This document shows positions 53,422 to 63,745 of a stretch of DNA of 64,000 nucleotides, one piece after another; positions within the stretch are counted from its first letter, which is position 1, and the number at the start of each line of letters is the position of its first letter. Below the pieces are notes generated by a model that searched no databases, was not told the origin of the DNA, and saw only the letters and a program-made list of their open reading frames with translations. Origin of the DNA: Advenella kashmirensis WT001 (GTDB lineage Bacteria; Pseudomonadota; Gammaproteobacteria; Burkholderiales; Burkholderiaceae_B); NCBI RefSeq assembly GCF_000219915.2, contig NC_017964.1, positions 1,736,001 through 1,800,000 on the forward strand. Reading direction: 5' to 3'. A program made the translations under genes and the position numbers.

Positions 53422-53454
53422 AAAAGGCCGCCAGAATATCTGGTGGCCTTTTTT
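53422..53454 (+). terminator. Attenuator terminator between leader peptide and aroG
   Basis: The stem AAAAGGCCGCCAG (53422-53434) and CTGGTGGCCTTTT (53440-53452) pairs over 13 positions with one G-U, a 5-base loop AATAT and a T run to 53454. It lies between the leader peptide and aroG, with no complete gene between it and the tldD stop, so its position fits premature termination. A GGCGG at 53366-53370, at the leader stop codon, can pair with CCGCC at 53428-53432 inside the stem; this 5-bp pairing is a possible but weak antiterminator. Confidence 0.8.
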
Positions 53455-53533
53455 GTTTGGGCGATGCACTGCCTGGCTGGGCAAACTTATAACCGATTCG
53501 ATTGATTGATTAACGATATATCTGGAGTTTTCC

Positions 53534-54607
53534 GTGTCCTACAATACCGACGATTTACGTATCCGCGAAATTAAAGAGCTTAGCCCGCCGTCCCATCTGA
53601 TGCGCGAATTCACCTGTTCTGCTCAGGTGTCCAGCCTGGTGCACGATACGCGCGAGGCCATCCATCGCATTCTGCATGCCAAAGATGACCGGCTGGTTGT
53701 CATTATTGGCCCGTGTTCCATTCACGATCCGGCCGCAGCGCGCGAGTATGTAAAGCGTTTAAAGGAACAGCGCGACCGCTTCAGTGACGATCTGGAAATC
53801 GTCATGCGCGTATATTTTGAAAAACCCCGTACCACTGTGGGCTGGAAAGGCCTGATCAACGATCCGGATCTGGATGGCAGTTTCAATATCAACAAGGGTG
53901 TGCGACTGGCGCGTGAATTGCTGCTGGAAGTTAACGAGAACGGCGTGCCTGCCGGCTGCGAATTCCTGGATATGATCACGCCGCAATATATTGCTGATCT
54001 TGTATCCTGGGGCGCAATCGGTGCACGTACGACCGAGAGCCAGGTGCATCGTGAACTGGCTTCGGGCCTGTCCTGCCCTGTCGGTTTCAAGAACGGAACC
54101 GACGGCAATATCAAGATTGCCATTGACGCCATCAATGCCGCGTCGCAGCCTCATCATTTTCTGTCGGTAACCAAGGGCGGTCATTCAGCAATTGTATCTA
54201 CCGTTGGTAATGACGATTGTCATGTCATTCTGCGTGGCGGCAAGGCGCCCAATTATGACGCAGAGAGCATCAACCTGATGTCCGAGCAATTGTCCAAGGC
54301 GGGCCTGGCCAGCCGGATCATGATCGATGCCAGTCACGCCAACAGCAACAAGAAATATGAGAATCAGCCGCAGGTGATCGATGATGTGGCGCAGCAGATT
54401 GAAACCGGCGACCATCGCATTTGTGGCGTCATGGTGGAGAGCCATTTGGTTGCGGGCCGCCAGGATCTGAAGGAAGGTGTCGAGCTCACTTACGGGCAGA
54501 GCATTACCGACGGCTGCATCGGTTGGGACACGTCCGTTCAGGTGCTGGAGCGTCTGGCTCAGGCCGTGCGCACGCGCCGTGAGCAGAAAACAGATATCAA
54601 TACCTGA
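53534..54607 (+). CDS. aroG: 3-deoxy-7-phosphoheptulonate synthase (class I, AroG type)
   Basis: First enzyme of the shikimate pathway, joining phosphoenolpyruvate and erythrose 4-phosphate. The intact 357-residue protein has VIIGPCSIHDPAAAREY, MRVYFEKPRTTVGWKGL, IGARTTESQVHRELASGLS and IDASHANSNKKYENQ, all active-site parts of the E. coli AroG/F/H type. The start is GTG at 53534, with GGAG about seven bases before it. Upstream lies a Phe-rich leader peptide and terminator, so expression is probably controlled by attenuation. Whether the enzyme is inhibited by Phe, Tyr or Trp cannot be stated safely from the sequence alone. Confidence 0.94.
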   Translation: MSYNTDDLRIREIKELSPPSHLMREFTCSAQVSSLVHDTREAIHRILHAKDDRLVVIIGPCSIHDPAAAREYVKRLKEQRDRFSDDLEIVMRVYFEKPRTTVGWKGLINDPDLDGSFNINKGVRLARELLLEVNENGVPAGCEFLDMITPQYIADLVSWGAIGARTTESQVHRELASGLSCPVGFKNGTDGNIKIAIDAINAASQPHHFLSVTKGGHSAIVSTVGNDDCHVILRGGKAPNYDAESINLMSEQLSKAGLASRIMIDASHANSNKKYENQPQVIDDVAQQIETGDHRICGVMVESHLVAGRQDLKEGVELTYGQSITDGCIGWDTSVQVLERLAQAVRTRREQKTDINT

Positions 54608-54671
54608 GTCCGCGTAAGCTGGATGCCGTGGCGGCAATAACGCGATTCGGCGCGTTGCGGCTGCGGCCTGT

Positions 54672-54694
54672 TTCGGGGCATTATATGCCCCGAA
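54672..54694 (+). terminator. Hairpin downstream of aroG
   Basis: A perfect 10-bp stem (TTCGGGGCAT and ATGCCCCGAA) with a 3-base loop, followed by GTTATTTTGC. The T tract is weak but the position, 65 bases after the aroG stop, fits a terminator. Confidence 0.7.
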
Positions 54695-54808
54695 GTTATT
54701 TTGCTTTGCCGCAGGAGTGAACAATCATTAGGGTTAATCACGTTTTGGTTCATGGCAGGGCAGGGTATACTTTGACGTTTATACCAGTTGTCATAAAAAA
54801 GGGTTGTC

Positions 54809-56313
54809 ATGGATGTGAGTGCGCAACTGCGACATGCACCGCAGGCCGCTGAAAGCGAGCCGGATTTTTCTGAACTGATCGCCGAGTTGCATCGCGGTCT
54901 GCCGGCGCATTGTGTGTTATCCCGTGTTGAAGAAAAAAAACCGTTTGAATGTGATGGCCTGACGCTTTTCAAGGAAATGCCAGGTGTGGTTGTGCTTCCG
55001 GAAAATGAGGAGCAAATCATTCACGTTTTGAAAACCTGTAAAAAAATGGGCGTGCCGGTGGTACCGCGCGGCGCAGGGACAGGCCTGTCGGGCGGCGCGA
55101 CGCCGCATTCGCAGGGGGTGTTGCTGGGCGTGTCCAAACTCAACAAAATCAAACACATTGATTCGCAGGCAGCCACCGCTATTGTTGAACCCGGCGTGCG
55201 CAATCTGGCCGTGTCCGAGGCCGCCGCTGCTTACGGTTTGTATTATGCGCCAGACCCATCCAGCCAGATTGCCTGTTCAATCGGCGGCAACATTGCCGAG
55301 AATGCCGGTGGTGTGCATTGTCTTAAATATGGCCTGACGGTTCATAACGTTATTCGCCTGCGCATTGTGACAATTGATGGCGATATTCTCGAACTGGGTG
55401 CAGATGCGCCCGATGCACCCGGTCTGAATCTGCTGCCGGCCTTCATTGGTTCGGAAGGCATGCTGGGCATTGTGACTGAAGTCAAGGTCAAGCTTATCCC
55501 CAAGCCGCAACTGGCACGCGTGATCATGGCCAGCTTCGCGTCTGTAGAGGCGGCGGGCGAGGCAGTCAAGAATATTATTGGATCGGGCATTATTCCTGCC
55601 GGCCTTGAAATGATGGACAAGCGCGCGACGCACATGGTCGAGCCCTTTGTGAAGGCCGGTTATGACCTGGATGCCGAGGCGATTCTGCTGTGCGAATCGG
55701 ACGGCACCGAGGCCGAGGTTGAGGACGAAATCGTACGCATGGAAAAAGTCTTTTCCGACTGCGGGGCTACGCGTCTGCAAACGTCCAATTCTGAAGAGGA
55801 ACGCTTGCGTTTCTGGGCTGGTCGCAAAAATGCGTTTCCCGCTGCGGGTCGCATCTCACCTGATTACTATTGCATGGATGGCACGATTCCGAAAAGCCAG
55901 TTGGCCTATGTGCTCAATGAAATGGTGAAAATGGAAGAGAAATACCAATTGGCTGCGCCAATGTGTTCCATGCGGGTGATGGCAATTTGCATCCGCTGAT
56001 TTTGTTTGATGCAAACGATCCGGATTCGGTGCGACGCGCTGAAGATTTTGGTGCCGATATCCTGGAGCTGTGCATCAAGGTGGGCGGGACCGTCACCGGC
56101 GAGCATGGCGTGGGTCTGGAAAAAATCAACCAGATGTGCTCCCAGTTCACCCGCGAAGAACTCGACGCCTTTACTGCGCTGAAAAAAGCGTTCGACCCGG
56201 ATATGCTGCTTAATCCGACCAAGCAGATTCCGACGCTGAATCGTTGCGCCGAATACGGCCGCATGCATGTACATGGCGGTCAGATCGCTTTTCCCGATAT
56301 CGAACGTTTTTAA
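54809..56313 (+). CDS. glcD: Glycolate oxidase subunit GlcD, frame broken once
   Basis: FAD-binding catalytic subunit that oxidises glycolate to glyoxylate. The PCMH-type FAD motif VPVVPRGAGTGLSGGA, CSIGGNIAENAGGVHCLKYG and IGSEGMLGIVTEV are present; FHAGDGNLHP and GTVTGEHGVG near the C-terminus hold catalytic residues. The frame shifts near 55955, just before NVFHAGDG; one added base gives 501 residues. It is the first gene of glcD-glcE-glcF. A lactate-oxidising FAD subunit is the main alternative, but the three-gene set argues for glycolate. Confidence 0.92.
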
Positions 56314-56320
56314 GTATTCT

Positions 56321-57418
56321 ATGAAATTCATTAAAGAAGATCTGGCAGAACAGGTTGCTGCAGCTGTGGCAGGCCGCAAGCAGATTGTTATCCGCGGAGG
56401 CGGCACCAAAGCTTTTTACGGCAACGCGATCGCCGATACCGAACAGCTGGTGGAGCTGGATGTGACGCCCTATACCGGGATCAGCAGTTATGAGCCGTCA
56501 GAGCTGGTCATGACTGCCCGTTGTGGCACGCTGCTGCGCGACATCGAAGCTGCATTGGACGAACAGAACCAGCGTCTGGCATGGGAGCCACCGCATTTTG
56601 GCCAGCAGGCAACCATCGGCGGCGCCATTGCCACCGGACTGGCCGGTCCGGGACGCATGGCTGCCGGCGGTGCCAGTGATTTTGTGCTGGGTACGGTGTT
56701 ACTCAATGCCGAAGGGCAGCAATTGCATTTTGGCGGTACGGTGATGAAGAATGTCGCCGGCTACGATATGTCGCGCCTGCTTACCGGCTCCATGGGCGTG
56801 TTCGGTCCGATTCTGGAAGTGTCGTTCAAGGTGCTGCCTAAGCCGATTTGCGAAGTCACGCTGCAGCGCTACTGCACCCTGAGGGAAGCATTCGAATGCT
56901 TTGCCCAGTGGCAGGCCAAGGCGCTGGGTATCAGTGCCTCAGCCTGGATCCCGGAGGGCGATACACAGCAGGGCGTGCTTTATCTGCGCGTCTCCGGTGC
57001 CCAGCCTGCCGTGAAGCAGGCATGCGGCGTGCTGGGCGGCGAGCGGGTGGATGAGCAGACGGCCAAAGATTTATGGCTATCGCTCAGGGAGCATACTCAT
57101 CCGTTTTTTGGCGACACGGTCTGGCGCGTATCTGTACCGCCTTTGGCCGACACGGTGAACGAATCGGTTCCGCTACTGGAGTGGGGCGGCGCGCAGCGCT
57201 GGCTGCGACAGGTCAGCGATGTGACCAATATTCGTCATGCCGCAGCGCAACGCGGTGGTCACGCAACATTGTTTCGCGCTGGCGCGGGTGTCAGCCAGCC
57301 CGTAGATGGTGTGTTCCAGCCGGTCAGTGCCGGAATTGCCGCCATTACTCGCCGTCTCAAGAGCAATCTAGACCCGCTGGGCACATTTTACTCAGGCCGG
57401 TTATTCAGGAATATCTAA
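56321..57418 (+). CDS. glcE: Glycolate oxidase subunit GlcE
   Basis: Second FAD-domain subunit of glycolate oxidase, 365 residues from the ATG at 56321 (MKFIKEDLAEQV). It shows the shortened FAD-binding domain IVIRGGGTKAFYGN, ATIGGAIATGLAGPGRM and GTVMKNVAGYDMSRLLTGS. The frame is intact. It lies 7 bases after glcD and 6 bases before glcF, so all three are translated from one message. An upstream in-frame ATG at 56267 would overlap glcD and is not favoured. Confidence 0.92.
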   Translation: MKFIKEDLAEQVAAAVAGRKQIVIRGGGTKAFYGNAIADTEQLVELDVTPYTGISSYEPSELVMTARCGTLLRDIEAALDEQNQRLAWEPPHFGQQATIGGAIATGLAGPGRMAAGGASDFVLGTVLLNAEGQQLHFGGTVMKNVAGYDMSRLLTGSMGVFGPILEVSFKVLPKPICEVTLQRYCTLREAFECFAQWQAKALGISASAWIPEGDTQQGVLYLRVSGAQPAVKQACGVLGGERVDEQTAKDLWLSLREHTHPFFGDTVWRVSVPPLADTVNESVPLLEWGGAQRWLRQVSDVTNIRHAAAQRGGHATLFRAGAGVSQPVDGVFQPVSAGIAAITRRLKSNLDPLGTFYSGRLFRNI

Positions 57419-57424
57419 CGTATC

Positions 57425-58651
57425 ATGCAGACCAATCTTGCCGACTGGGCAAAAAACAGCAGCTATGGCGAAGAAGTAGATGCAATCTTGCGCAAATGCG
57501 TGCATTGCGGCTTCTGTTCTGCCACCTGTCCCAGCTATCAGATACTTGGCGATGAGCGCGACAGCCCGCGTGGACGCATTTACCTGATTAAGGAAATTGT
57601 CGAGGGCAAGGAGCCCACCAGTATCACCCAGAAGCATTTGGACCAGTGCCTTACGTGCCACAATTGCGAAACTACCTGTCCATCGGGTGTACAGTACGGC
57701 CATCTGGTCGATATCGGCCGCGAACTGGTTGCAGAGCGTGTTACCCGGACGCCGACAGACCGTTTTCGACGCACGCTGCTGGCGGCGGGGCTCAATTCCC
57801 CGGTTTTTGCACCCGCCGTGAAGCTGGGCCGCATGTTGCGCTCTTTCATGCCTGCGACACTGGCAGCCAAGCTGCCGGAAGCCCGTCCGGCTGGAGCGCT
57901 GCCGGTCGGCCGCCACCAACGCCAGGTGCTGGTGCCGCTGGGCTGCGTTCAGCCCGCACTGATGCCCTCGATCGATGCTGCGACCATAAGAGTGCTGGAT
58001 GCCGCGGGCATTTCATCTGTCGATATCAGTCGCAATACATGTTGCGGCGCCGTCAATTTCCACCTTGATAAGGTAAACAACAGCCTCGAACAGATGAAAA
58101 GCAATATCGACGCCTGGGTACCGTTACTGGAGTCAGGCCAGGTCGAGGCCGTCATCATGAACGCCTCCGGTTGCGGGGCTTTTGTCAAAGAGTATCCGTT
58201 TTATCTTCGCAATGAGCCGGCATATGTGGAAAAGGCGCGCTATCTGGTGCAGCACGTCAAGGATATTGCCGAAGTGATTGCACCCGAAGCAGCAGCTCTG
58301 AAGGCCAAATTCAAAAAACCGCTGCCGGCATCGGCTGCTTTTCATCCGCCCTGTACGCTTCAGCACTGGCAAGGGCTGCGTCCGCTCACTGAGTCGTTGC
58401 TGAGCGAGCTGGGCTTCGACCTCAAGGCGTTTGGCGAGGCCAATCTGTGTTGCGGTTCTGCCGGGACATATTCAGTGCTTCAGCCGGAAATCGCTACGGG
58501 TCTGCGCGATCGCAAACTGCAAGCCATCGGTCAGGTCTCGCCGGAAGTTATTATTACGTCCAATATGGGCTGTATGTCCCATTTGCAGACCGGAACCCAG
58601 ACACCGGTACGCCATTGGGTTGAAGTAGTAGATGCTGCCTTAAGTGCCTAG
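57425..58651 (+). CDS. glcF: Glycolate oxidase iron-sulfur subunit GlcF
   Basis: Iron-sulfur subunit of 408 residues that carries electrons from the flavin subunits to the respiratory chain. Two 4Fe-4S motifs are visible, CVHCGFCSATCPS near residue 23 and CLTCHNCETTCPSG near residue 75. Two CCG-type cysteine-rich domains follow (RNTCCGAVNFHLD and NLCCGSAGTYS), as in GlcF and heterodisulfide reductase-like proteins. The frame is intact. It closes the glcD-glcE-glcF operon; mnmA begins 49 bases later. Confidence 0.94.
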   Translation: MQTNLADWAKNSSYGEEVDAILRKCVHCGFCSATCPSYQILGDERDSPRGRIYLIKEIVEGKEPTSITQKHLDQCLTCHNCETTCPSGVQYGHLVDIGRELVAERVTRTPTDRFRRTLLAAGLNSPVFAPAVKLGRMLRSFMPATLAAKLPEARPAGALPVGRHQRQVLVPLGCVQPALMPSIDAATIRVLDAAGISSVDISRNTCCGAVNFHLDKVNNSLEQMKSNIDAWVPLLESGQVEAVIMNASGCGAFVKEYPFYLRNEPAYVEKARYLVQHVKDIAEVIAPEAAALKAKFKKPLPASAAFHPPCTLQHWQGLRPLTESLLSELGFDLKAFGEANLCCGSAGTYSVLQPEIATGLRDRKLQAIGQVSPEVIITSNMGCMSHLQTGTQTPVRHWVEVVDAALSA

Positions 58652-58700
58652 AAGAGGCTGATTTCCCCGTTTGGGCAGCCGGGACGGTAAAATATCGTCC

Positions 58701-59818
58701 ATGACTGAACAATCTTCTGTAAAACCTCGTGTGGTGGTGGGCATGTCTGGCGGCGTAGACTCGTCGGTCAGCGCCTGGCTGCTTAAAGAGCAGGGTTATG
58801 AAGTCATCGGTCTTTTCATGAAAAACTGGGAAGATGACGATGATTCCGAATACTGCTCAACTCGTCAGGACTGGCTTGATGCGGCCAGCGTGGCCGATCT
58901 GGTCGGCGTGGACATCGAAGCGGTCAATTTTTCCGCCGATTATAAGGATCGGGTGTTTTCTGAGTTCCTGCGGGAATATTCCGCCGGTCGCACGCCCAAT
59001 CCCGATGTGCTGTGCAACGCCGAGATCAAGTTCAAGGCGTTTCTTGATCACGCCCTGACGCTGGGAGCCGATTACATCGCCACCGGACATTATGCTCGCG
59101 TGCGGGCGGTGCAACGCCATGGCGCCACTGAATATGAACTGCTCAAGGGGCTGGATGCCAGCAAGGACCAGAGTTATTTCCTGCACCGGCTTAATCAGGC
59201 GCAACTGTCCAAGGCTTTGTTTCCATTGGGTGAAATAGACAAAACCGAAGTGCGCCAGATTGCCCATAAGCTGGGTCTGCCCAATGCGGCGAAAAAGGAT
59301 TCCACCGGCATCTGCTTTATCGGTGAGCGTCCCTTCCGGGAGTTCCTGAACCGCTATCTGCCAACCAATCCAGGTCCCATTCTTACCGATGATGGTCAGC
59401 AGGTGGGGCAGCATCACGGGCTAGCCTTCTATACCCTGGGCCAGCGCAAGGGATTGGGCATCGGCGGCATCAAAGGCCGGCAGAATGACGACGGCATCGC
59501 CGACGCCTGGTACGTTGCGCGCAAAGATTTGCAAAACAACACGCTGTATGTTGTATCGGGCCATGATCATCCATGGCTGCTGCAGCATGAGGTACAGGCC
59601 GAGGATGTCAGCTGGGTAGCCGGACATGCCCCTGTCGCAGGACCGTATGGCGCCAAGACACGCTATCGGCAGGCAGACGCGCCGTGTGAACTGCTCCCGG
59701 GCAGCGATCCCGGGCGATTGCATTTGAAATTTCCCCAGGCACAATGGCTGTTACACCCGGTCAGTCCAGCGTTCTATATGACGGCGATATCTGTCTGGGT
59801 GGCGGCATTATTGCCTGA
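58701..59818 (+). CDS. mnmA: tRNA-specific 2-thiouridylase MnmA, frame broken once
   Basis: Enzyme that places sulfur at position 2 of the wobble uridine of tRNA-Glu, -Gln and -Lys. The PP-loop [15 protein letters not shown] is near the N-terminus. The catalytic cysteines are in [15 protein letters not shown] and [14 protein letters not shown]. The frame shifts near 59747 (TGGGCT read as TGGCT); one added base gives the normal end [14 protein letters not shown] and a stop at 59818, 372 residues in all. Without it a false tail is read to 59885. purB follows on the same strand. Confidence 0.94.
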
Positions 59819-59881
59819 AGTTCGCTCGGCAGGGCAACGACCGTCTGCCGCTAATTCTCACTTTTATTTTTTTATTTCATT

Positions 59882-61258
59882 ATGAATATTTCAGATTCGA
59901 TTACCCCGCTCAATGCGTTATCCCCGCTGGACGGTCGTTATGCCTCTCGTGCAGCCGCCTTGCGGCCCTTTCTGTCAGAGGCCGGCTTCATGGCGCATCG
60001 TGTGGAAGTCGAGGTTTCCTGGCTGATCGCTTTGTCGCAGGCTGGCCTGAACGAGTTGCCGGCGTTCTCTGCCGATGCCGAAAACGCCTTGCGCAGTTGG
60101 GTGCAGGATTTCAGCGAAGCCGATGCCCAGCGCATCAAGGATATTGAGAAAAAAACCAACCATGACGTCAAGGCCGTGGAGTATTGGCTTAAAGAGAAAG
60201 CGGCGGGTAATGATGAATTGTCGGCCGCGGCCGAATTCATCCACTTTGCCTGCACGTCGGAAGATATCAATAATACGTCGCACGCCCTGATGCTGACACG
60301 TGCGCGTGACCAGGTGATTGTACCTGCGCTGCAGAACCTGCTATCGATGCTCAAGGATGATGCCCGCCAGTTTGCACAGCAACCCATGCTGGCCCGCACG
60401 CACGGTCAGCCAGCCAGCCCAACTACCATGGGCAAGGAATTTGCCAACGTGGCGGCGCGCCTGGAGACTGCGATTGCCGCTATTTGCGCAGTCAAGCCCC
60501 TGGCCAAGCTCAATGGTGCAACCGGCAACTATAACGCACACTACTCGGCCTATCCGGAACTGGACTGGCCTGCGCTGAGCAAAAAAGTGCTCGCCGATTT
60601 GTCTCTCACACAGAATCCCTATACCATCCAGATCGAACCGCATGACTGGATGGCTGCGCTGTTTGATGCCATTGCGCGCGCCAACACCATTTTGCTTGAT
60701 CTGAACCGGGACATCTGGGGTTATATCGCGCTGGGCTATTTCAAACAGCGTCTGCGCGAAGGAGAAGTGGGATCGTCAACCATGCCTCACAAGGTTAACC
60801 CGATTGACTTTGAAAATTCCGAAGGCAATATCGGGCTTGCCAACGCAGTGCTGAAACACTTGTCCGAAAAATTGCCGGTTTCCCGCTGGCAGCGTGACTT
60901 GACCGATTCCACTGTATTGCGCAACTTGGGTGTCGCCCTGGGTTATTGCATGGTAGCGTGGGACTCTTGCAGCAAGGGTCTTGGCAAGCTGGAACTCAAT
61001 CCCCAGGCCATTGATCGCGATATTGACCAGTGCTGGGAAGTCCTGGCCGAGCCAGTTCAAACCGTGATGCGTCGTCATGGCCTGCCGGAACCCTACGAGC
61101 AGTTGAAAGCGCTGACGCGTGGTCGCGGGATTACCGAAGATGCATTGCGCTCGTTTGTCCAGGGGCTGCAATTGCCCGAGGATGCAAAGCAGCGGCTATT
61201 GCAGATGACGCCGCGCAGCTACATCGGCCTGGCAGCAGAACTGGCGGCCAAAATCTGA
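59882..61258 (+). CDS. purB: Adenylosuccinate lyase
   Basis: Enzyme of 458 residues acting twice in purine synthesis, on SAICAR and adenylosuccinate. The superfamily signature [20 protein letters not shown], with the catalytic flexible loop, lies near residue 300; [19 protein letters not shown] and [16 protein letters not shown] hold the other active-site residues. The length and sequence match the E. coli class. The frame is intact. No clear ribosome binding site precedes the ATG; the upstream bases are mostly T and A. A strong terminator follows at 61387. Confidence 0.96.
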   Translation: MNISDSITPLNALSPLDGRYASRAAALRPFLSEAGFMAHRVEVEVSWLIALSQAGLNELPAFSADAENALRSWVQDFSEADAQRIKDIEKKTNHDVKAVEYWLKEKAAGNDELSAAAEFIHFACTSEDINNTSHALMLTRARDQVIVPALQNLLSMLKDDARQFAQQPMLARTHGQPASPTTMGKEFANVAARLETAIAAICAVKPLAKLNGATGNYNAHYSAYPELDWPALSKKVLADLSLTQNPYTIQIEPHDWMAALFDAIARANTILLDLNRDIWGYIALGYFKQRLREGEVGSSTMPHKVNPIDFENSEGNIGLANAVLKHLSEKLPVSRWQRDLTDSTVLRNLGVALGYCMVAWDSCSKGLGKLELNPQAIDRDIDQCWEVLAEPVQTVMRRHGLPEPYEQLKALTRGRGITEDALRSFVQGLQLPEDAKQRLLQMTPRSYIGLAAELAAKI

Positions 61259-61386
61259 TCAACACATCAGGTAGCCACAACAGTCAGCCGATACTGAACC
61301 GATGCCGGTTAAGAGGCGGCGCGGCATAATGTGACCTGACAACCGCAGGTTGCACGCCTACTTATTGAGTCAACCGGGCCCGCCCG

Positions 61387-61433
61387 GCACAAAAGGCAGT
61401 CGAACGTTGTATCGGCTGCCTTTTGTGCTTTTT
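61387..61433 (+). terminator. Terminator downstream of purB
   Basis: A perfect 13-bp stem (GCACAAAAGGCAG and CTGCCTTTTGTGC), extended by C-G pairs toward a loop, is followed by five T. It lies 128 bases after the purB stop and before the cytochrome c' gene. Confidence 0.88.
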
Positions 61434-61498
61434 GGCGATGGCAAATAATAAGGGATATGCGCTATCATAGGTGAGTCATTTCTCCGGGAGTCAATGTA

Positions 61499-61942
61499 AT
61501 GAAAACATCGCTTGTTGTTGCTGCCTGTTTGACCTTGCTGTCTTTGACAGCGCATGCACAGTTTCTCGAACCCAAGGAAGCGAAGGATTATCGTCATCAC
61601 GGCATGGAATTTATTGGGGACAATTTCAAACGCATGGGCCATATGGTCAAAGGTGAGCAGCCATACGACAAGGAGGCTTTCATCAAATACGCGAATCTGC
61701 TCAAGACGCTTGCACCATTGCCTTTTGAAGCTTTCTACAAAGGTACAGAGGGCGGGGATGCAAAAGATGAGGTGTTTTCAGATCCCGAAGGCTTTAATAA
61801 AGCCAAAGATAAAATGCTGGTTGCGGTAGACCGGCTTGCCGCCGAAGCGCCCTCTGGTGATATGAAAAAAATCAAGGTCGCTTTCGGCGGGGTTGGCCAA
61901 AGCTGCAAGGCCTGTCATGATAATTACCGCAAGGACGATTAA
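61499..61942 (+). CDS. cycP: Cytochrome c' (class II cytochrome c)
   Basis: Periplasmic four-helix heme protein of 147 residues. A signal peptide ending THAHAQ-like (LSLTAHAQ) precedes the mature chain, and the heme-binding CKACHDNYR lies close to the C-terminus as in all class II cytochromes. Cytochromes c' bind NO and are linked to nitric oxide tolerance, although their physiological role varies. GGGAG lies before the ATG. A cytochrome b561 gene converges from the right, a pairing seen in other proteobacteria that may reflect electron delivery. Confidence 0.92.
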   Translation: MKTSLVVAACLTLLSLTAHAQFLEPKEAKDYRHHGMEFIGDNFKRMGHMVKGEQPYDKEAFIKYANLLKTLAPLPFEAFYKGTEGGDAKDEVFSDPEGFNKAKDKMLVAVDRLAAEAPSGDMKKIKVAFGGVGQSCKACHDNYRKDD

Positions 61943-62150
61943 AGCCTGATGCGGGCTTGCCGGCAATGCCGGATGCCGCTGCGCTGCGGCCAATATATTG
62001 TTGCGCTGAAGGAACAGCCATGCCGCAGCCGGCTTATCGGACGTAAACGGATATTCCAGATGTAAAGGAACGTCACAGGGACAGCAACGGGCGGTTTTGC
62101 TGGGGTCGGCCAAGGCATCCATTGCCTGCGAGGCCAACCCCCGGGGCTGC

Positions 62151-62851
62151 TCAGAATCGCGAGAGCCAGAACACAAAGGCAGCGCACACTAATAATATGA
62201 TGGATGCACGAATCGCGACGGCGGCATTATCCTGGCTGTGCGCTGGCGGTTTTGCCGCCACATTCCGATCTGCCGGTAGGTCGCCCGTTACCATGGCGCG
62301 TATCAGGGCTGCCGGCGAAACACACTGTAATAGGCAATTGCGCACAGGTGCAATGCTACCAGTGCAACCAGTATCCATTCGCTTGCGTGATGGATACTGT
62401 TGAAAAATCGGCTGAGCGAAGGATTCAGGCCGCTTAGCGGACCTTCGAAAAGAATGTCATCACTGGCAAAGAGCCCGCTGGTTGCCTGCAATCCGAAAGC
62501 CAGCAGCATGGCAACCACAGACCATGCGCCCAATGGGTTGTGGCCAGCCCATGTTGTTGTGCGTAATTTTGCGGCACGTAAATAGGCGGCAATTTTCCGT
62601 GGCCCCACGACAAATTGTGTAAACCGCGCGTAATACGGACCCATGAAGCCCCAGATAAGGCGGAAAAGTATGAGGGTAAGCACGGCATAGCCGAAACGGG
62701 AATGCCAGGTCATCCAGTCCAGGCCGGTTTCGGACAGCCAGCCTTCCGTAATACCGGCAGACTTGACGCAAAAATAGGCGCCTGCCACGCAAAAAACCAA
62801 CAGCCAGTGAAACAGTCGCAAAGGCAGATCCCAGACTCTGATATTATTCAT
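62151..62851 (-). CDS. Cytochrome b561-family membrane protein, frame broken once
   Basis: Di-heme membrane protein that carries electrons from quinol or other donors. The start VWDLPLRLFHWLLV holds the first heme histidine, WHSRFGYAVL the second, and IHHASEWILVALVALHL further ones. The frame shifts near 62307 in FRRQPLIRAMV; one added base adds a C-terminal extension ending in a further helix (IILLVCAAFVFWLSRF), total 233 residues. It is convergent with the cytochrome c' gene, which could be its electron partner. The specific donor is unknown. Confidence 0.88.
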
Positions 62852-62985
62852 TCGTCATTTTCCAGCAGGTTGCTTTCGAGCCGAATTCCATTGCCCGACT
62901 TTACCGTTATTTTAACATTTGCAGTGTAATTGCCTCAGAGTTGGTCTATGATAAGCGAACTATTTAAATCAGCTTACAGGTACTC

Positions 62986-63549
62986 ATGTCGCGTTCAACT
63001 AAAGTTCTTCTTGCGATCATTGCAGCAGCCGTGCTGGCAGGGTGTTCCTCGACCAAAACCGGCAGGGACCGCTCAATCAGCCATTCCCCGCGCGACCAAG
63101 TGCAGCGAATCGAGTATGACGAAAGCGCCTATGCCTTGCCGGTAGGGCAGCCCACCATGCTGGTGGGACGCGCGTTCATTTATGATGCCATTAACGGTGG
63201 GGAACGCAGCGGCGGGAATGTCGACGTCGTGCTCAATCCCGTATCGGCCATGAGTGACCAGTGGTTCAATGCAGTCTGTCGTCGCGGTAATGTACTGGCA
63301 GGCAAAGCAGACCCGCGCTACGCGGCCAGGGCCTATGCGTCCAAAACCAATTCTTTCGGCCAGTTTGCGTTCACCAACGTGCCTGCCGGCGAATATTACC
63401 TTACCACGCGGCTTTACTGGATGGATACCAAACCCTTCTCGGGCGCCGTCCAGTATGGCGGATTGCTGGCCAAAAAAGTACGGCTTGTTCCTGGGACAAA
63501 TACAATCAATCTGTCCGACAGCGACAAATGCCGGGGTTATTTTCATTAA
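62986..63549 (+). CDS. Lipoprotein with carboxypeptidase regulatory-like beta domain
   Basis: Predicted lipoprotein of 187 residues; the lipobox LAGC ends a clean signal peptide at about residue 20. The mature part has FGQFAFTNVPAGEYYLTTRL, the pattern of an Ig-like carboxypeptidase regulatory or Cna-B fold. I do not recognise a more precise family. The frame is intact. It is followed after 196 bases by another lipoprotein gene on the same strand, but the two do not look alike. Confidence 0.78.
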   Translation: MSRSTKVLLAIIAAAVLAGCSSTKTGRDRSISHSPRDQVQRIEYDESAYALPVGQPTMLVGRAFIYDAINGGERSGGNVDVVLNPVSAMSDQWFNAVCRRGNVLAGKADPRYAARAYASKTNSFGQFAFTNVPAGEYYLTTRLYWMDTKPFSGAVQYGGLLAKKVRLVPGTNTINLSDSDKCRGYFH

Positions 63550-63745
63550 TCATGCAGTTATCGGCTGATTTGCGGCAATGGGTGATCATCCATGTTATCC
63601 GGCGCCCAGCGTTTTTCTCCACATACAACTTGCTTCATTCACATTTTGCAATGAATTTACCCGGCTTTAATGATTAAATTCAGGCAGGAAAAGCTCTGCT
63701 TTGTGTTATTGCAGCATTTTTTTCATTTTATTAGAAAGGCAAACT

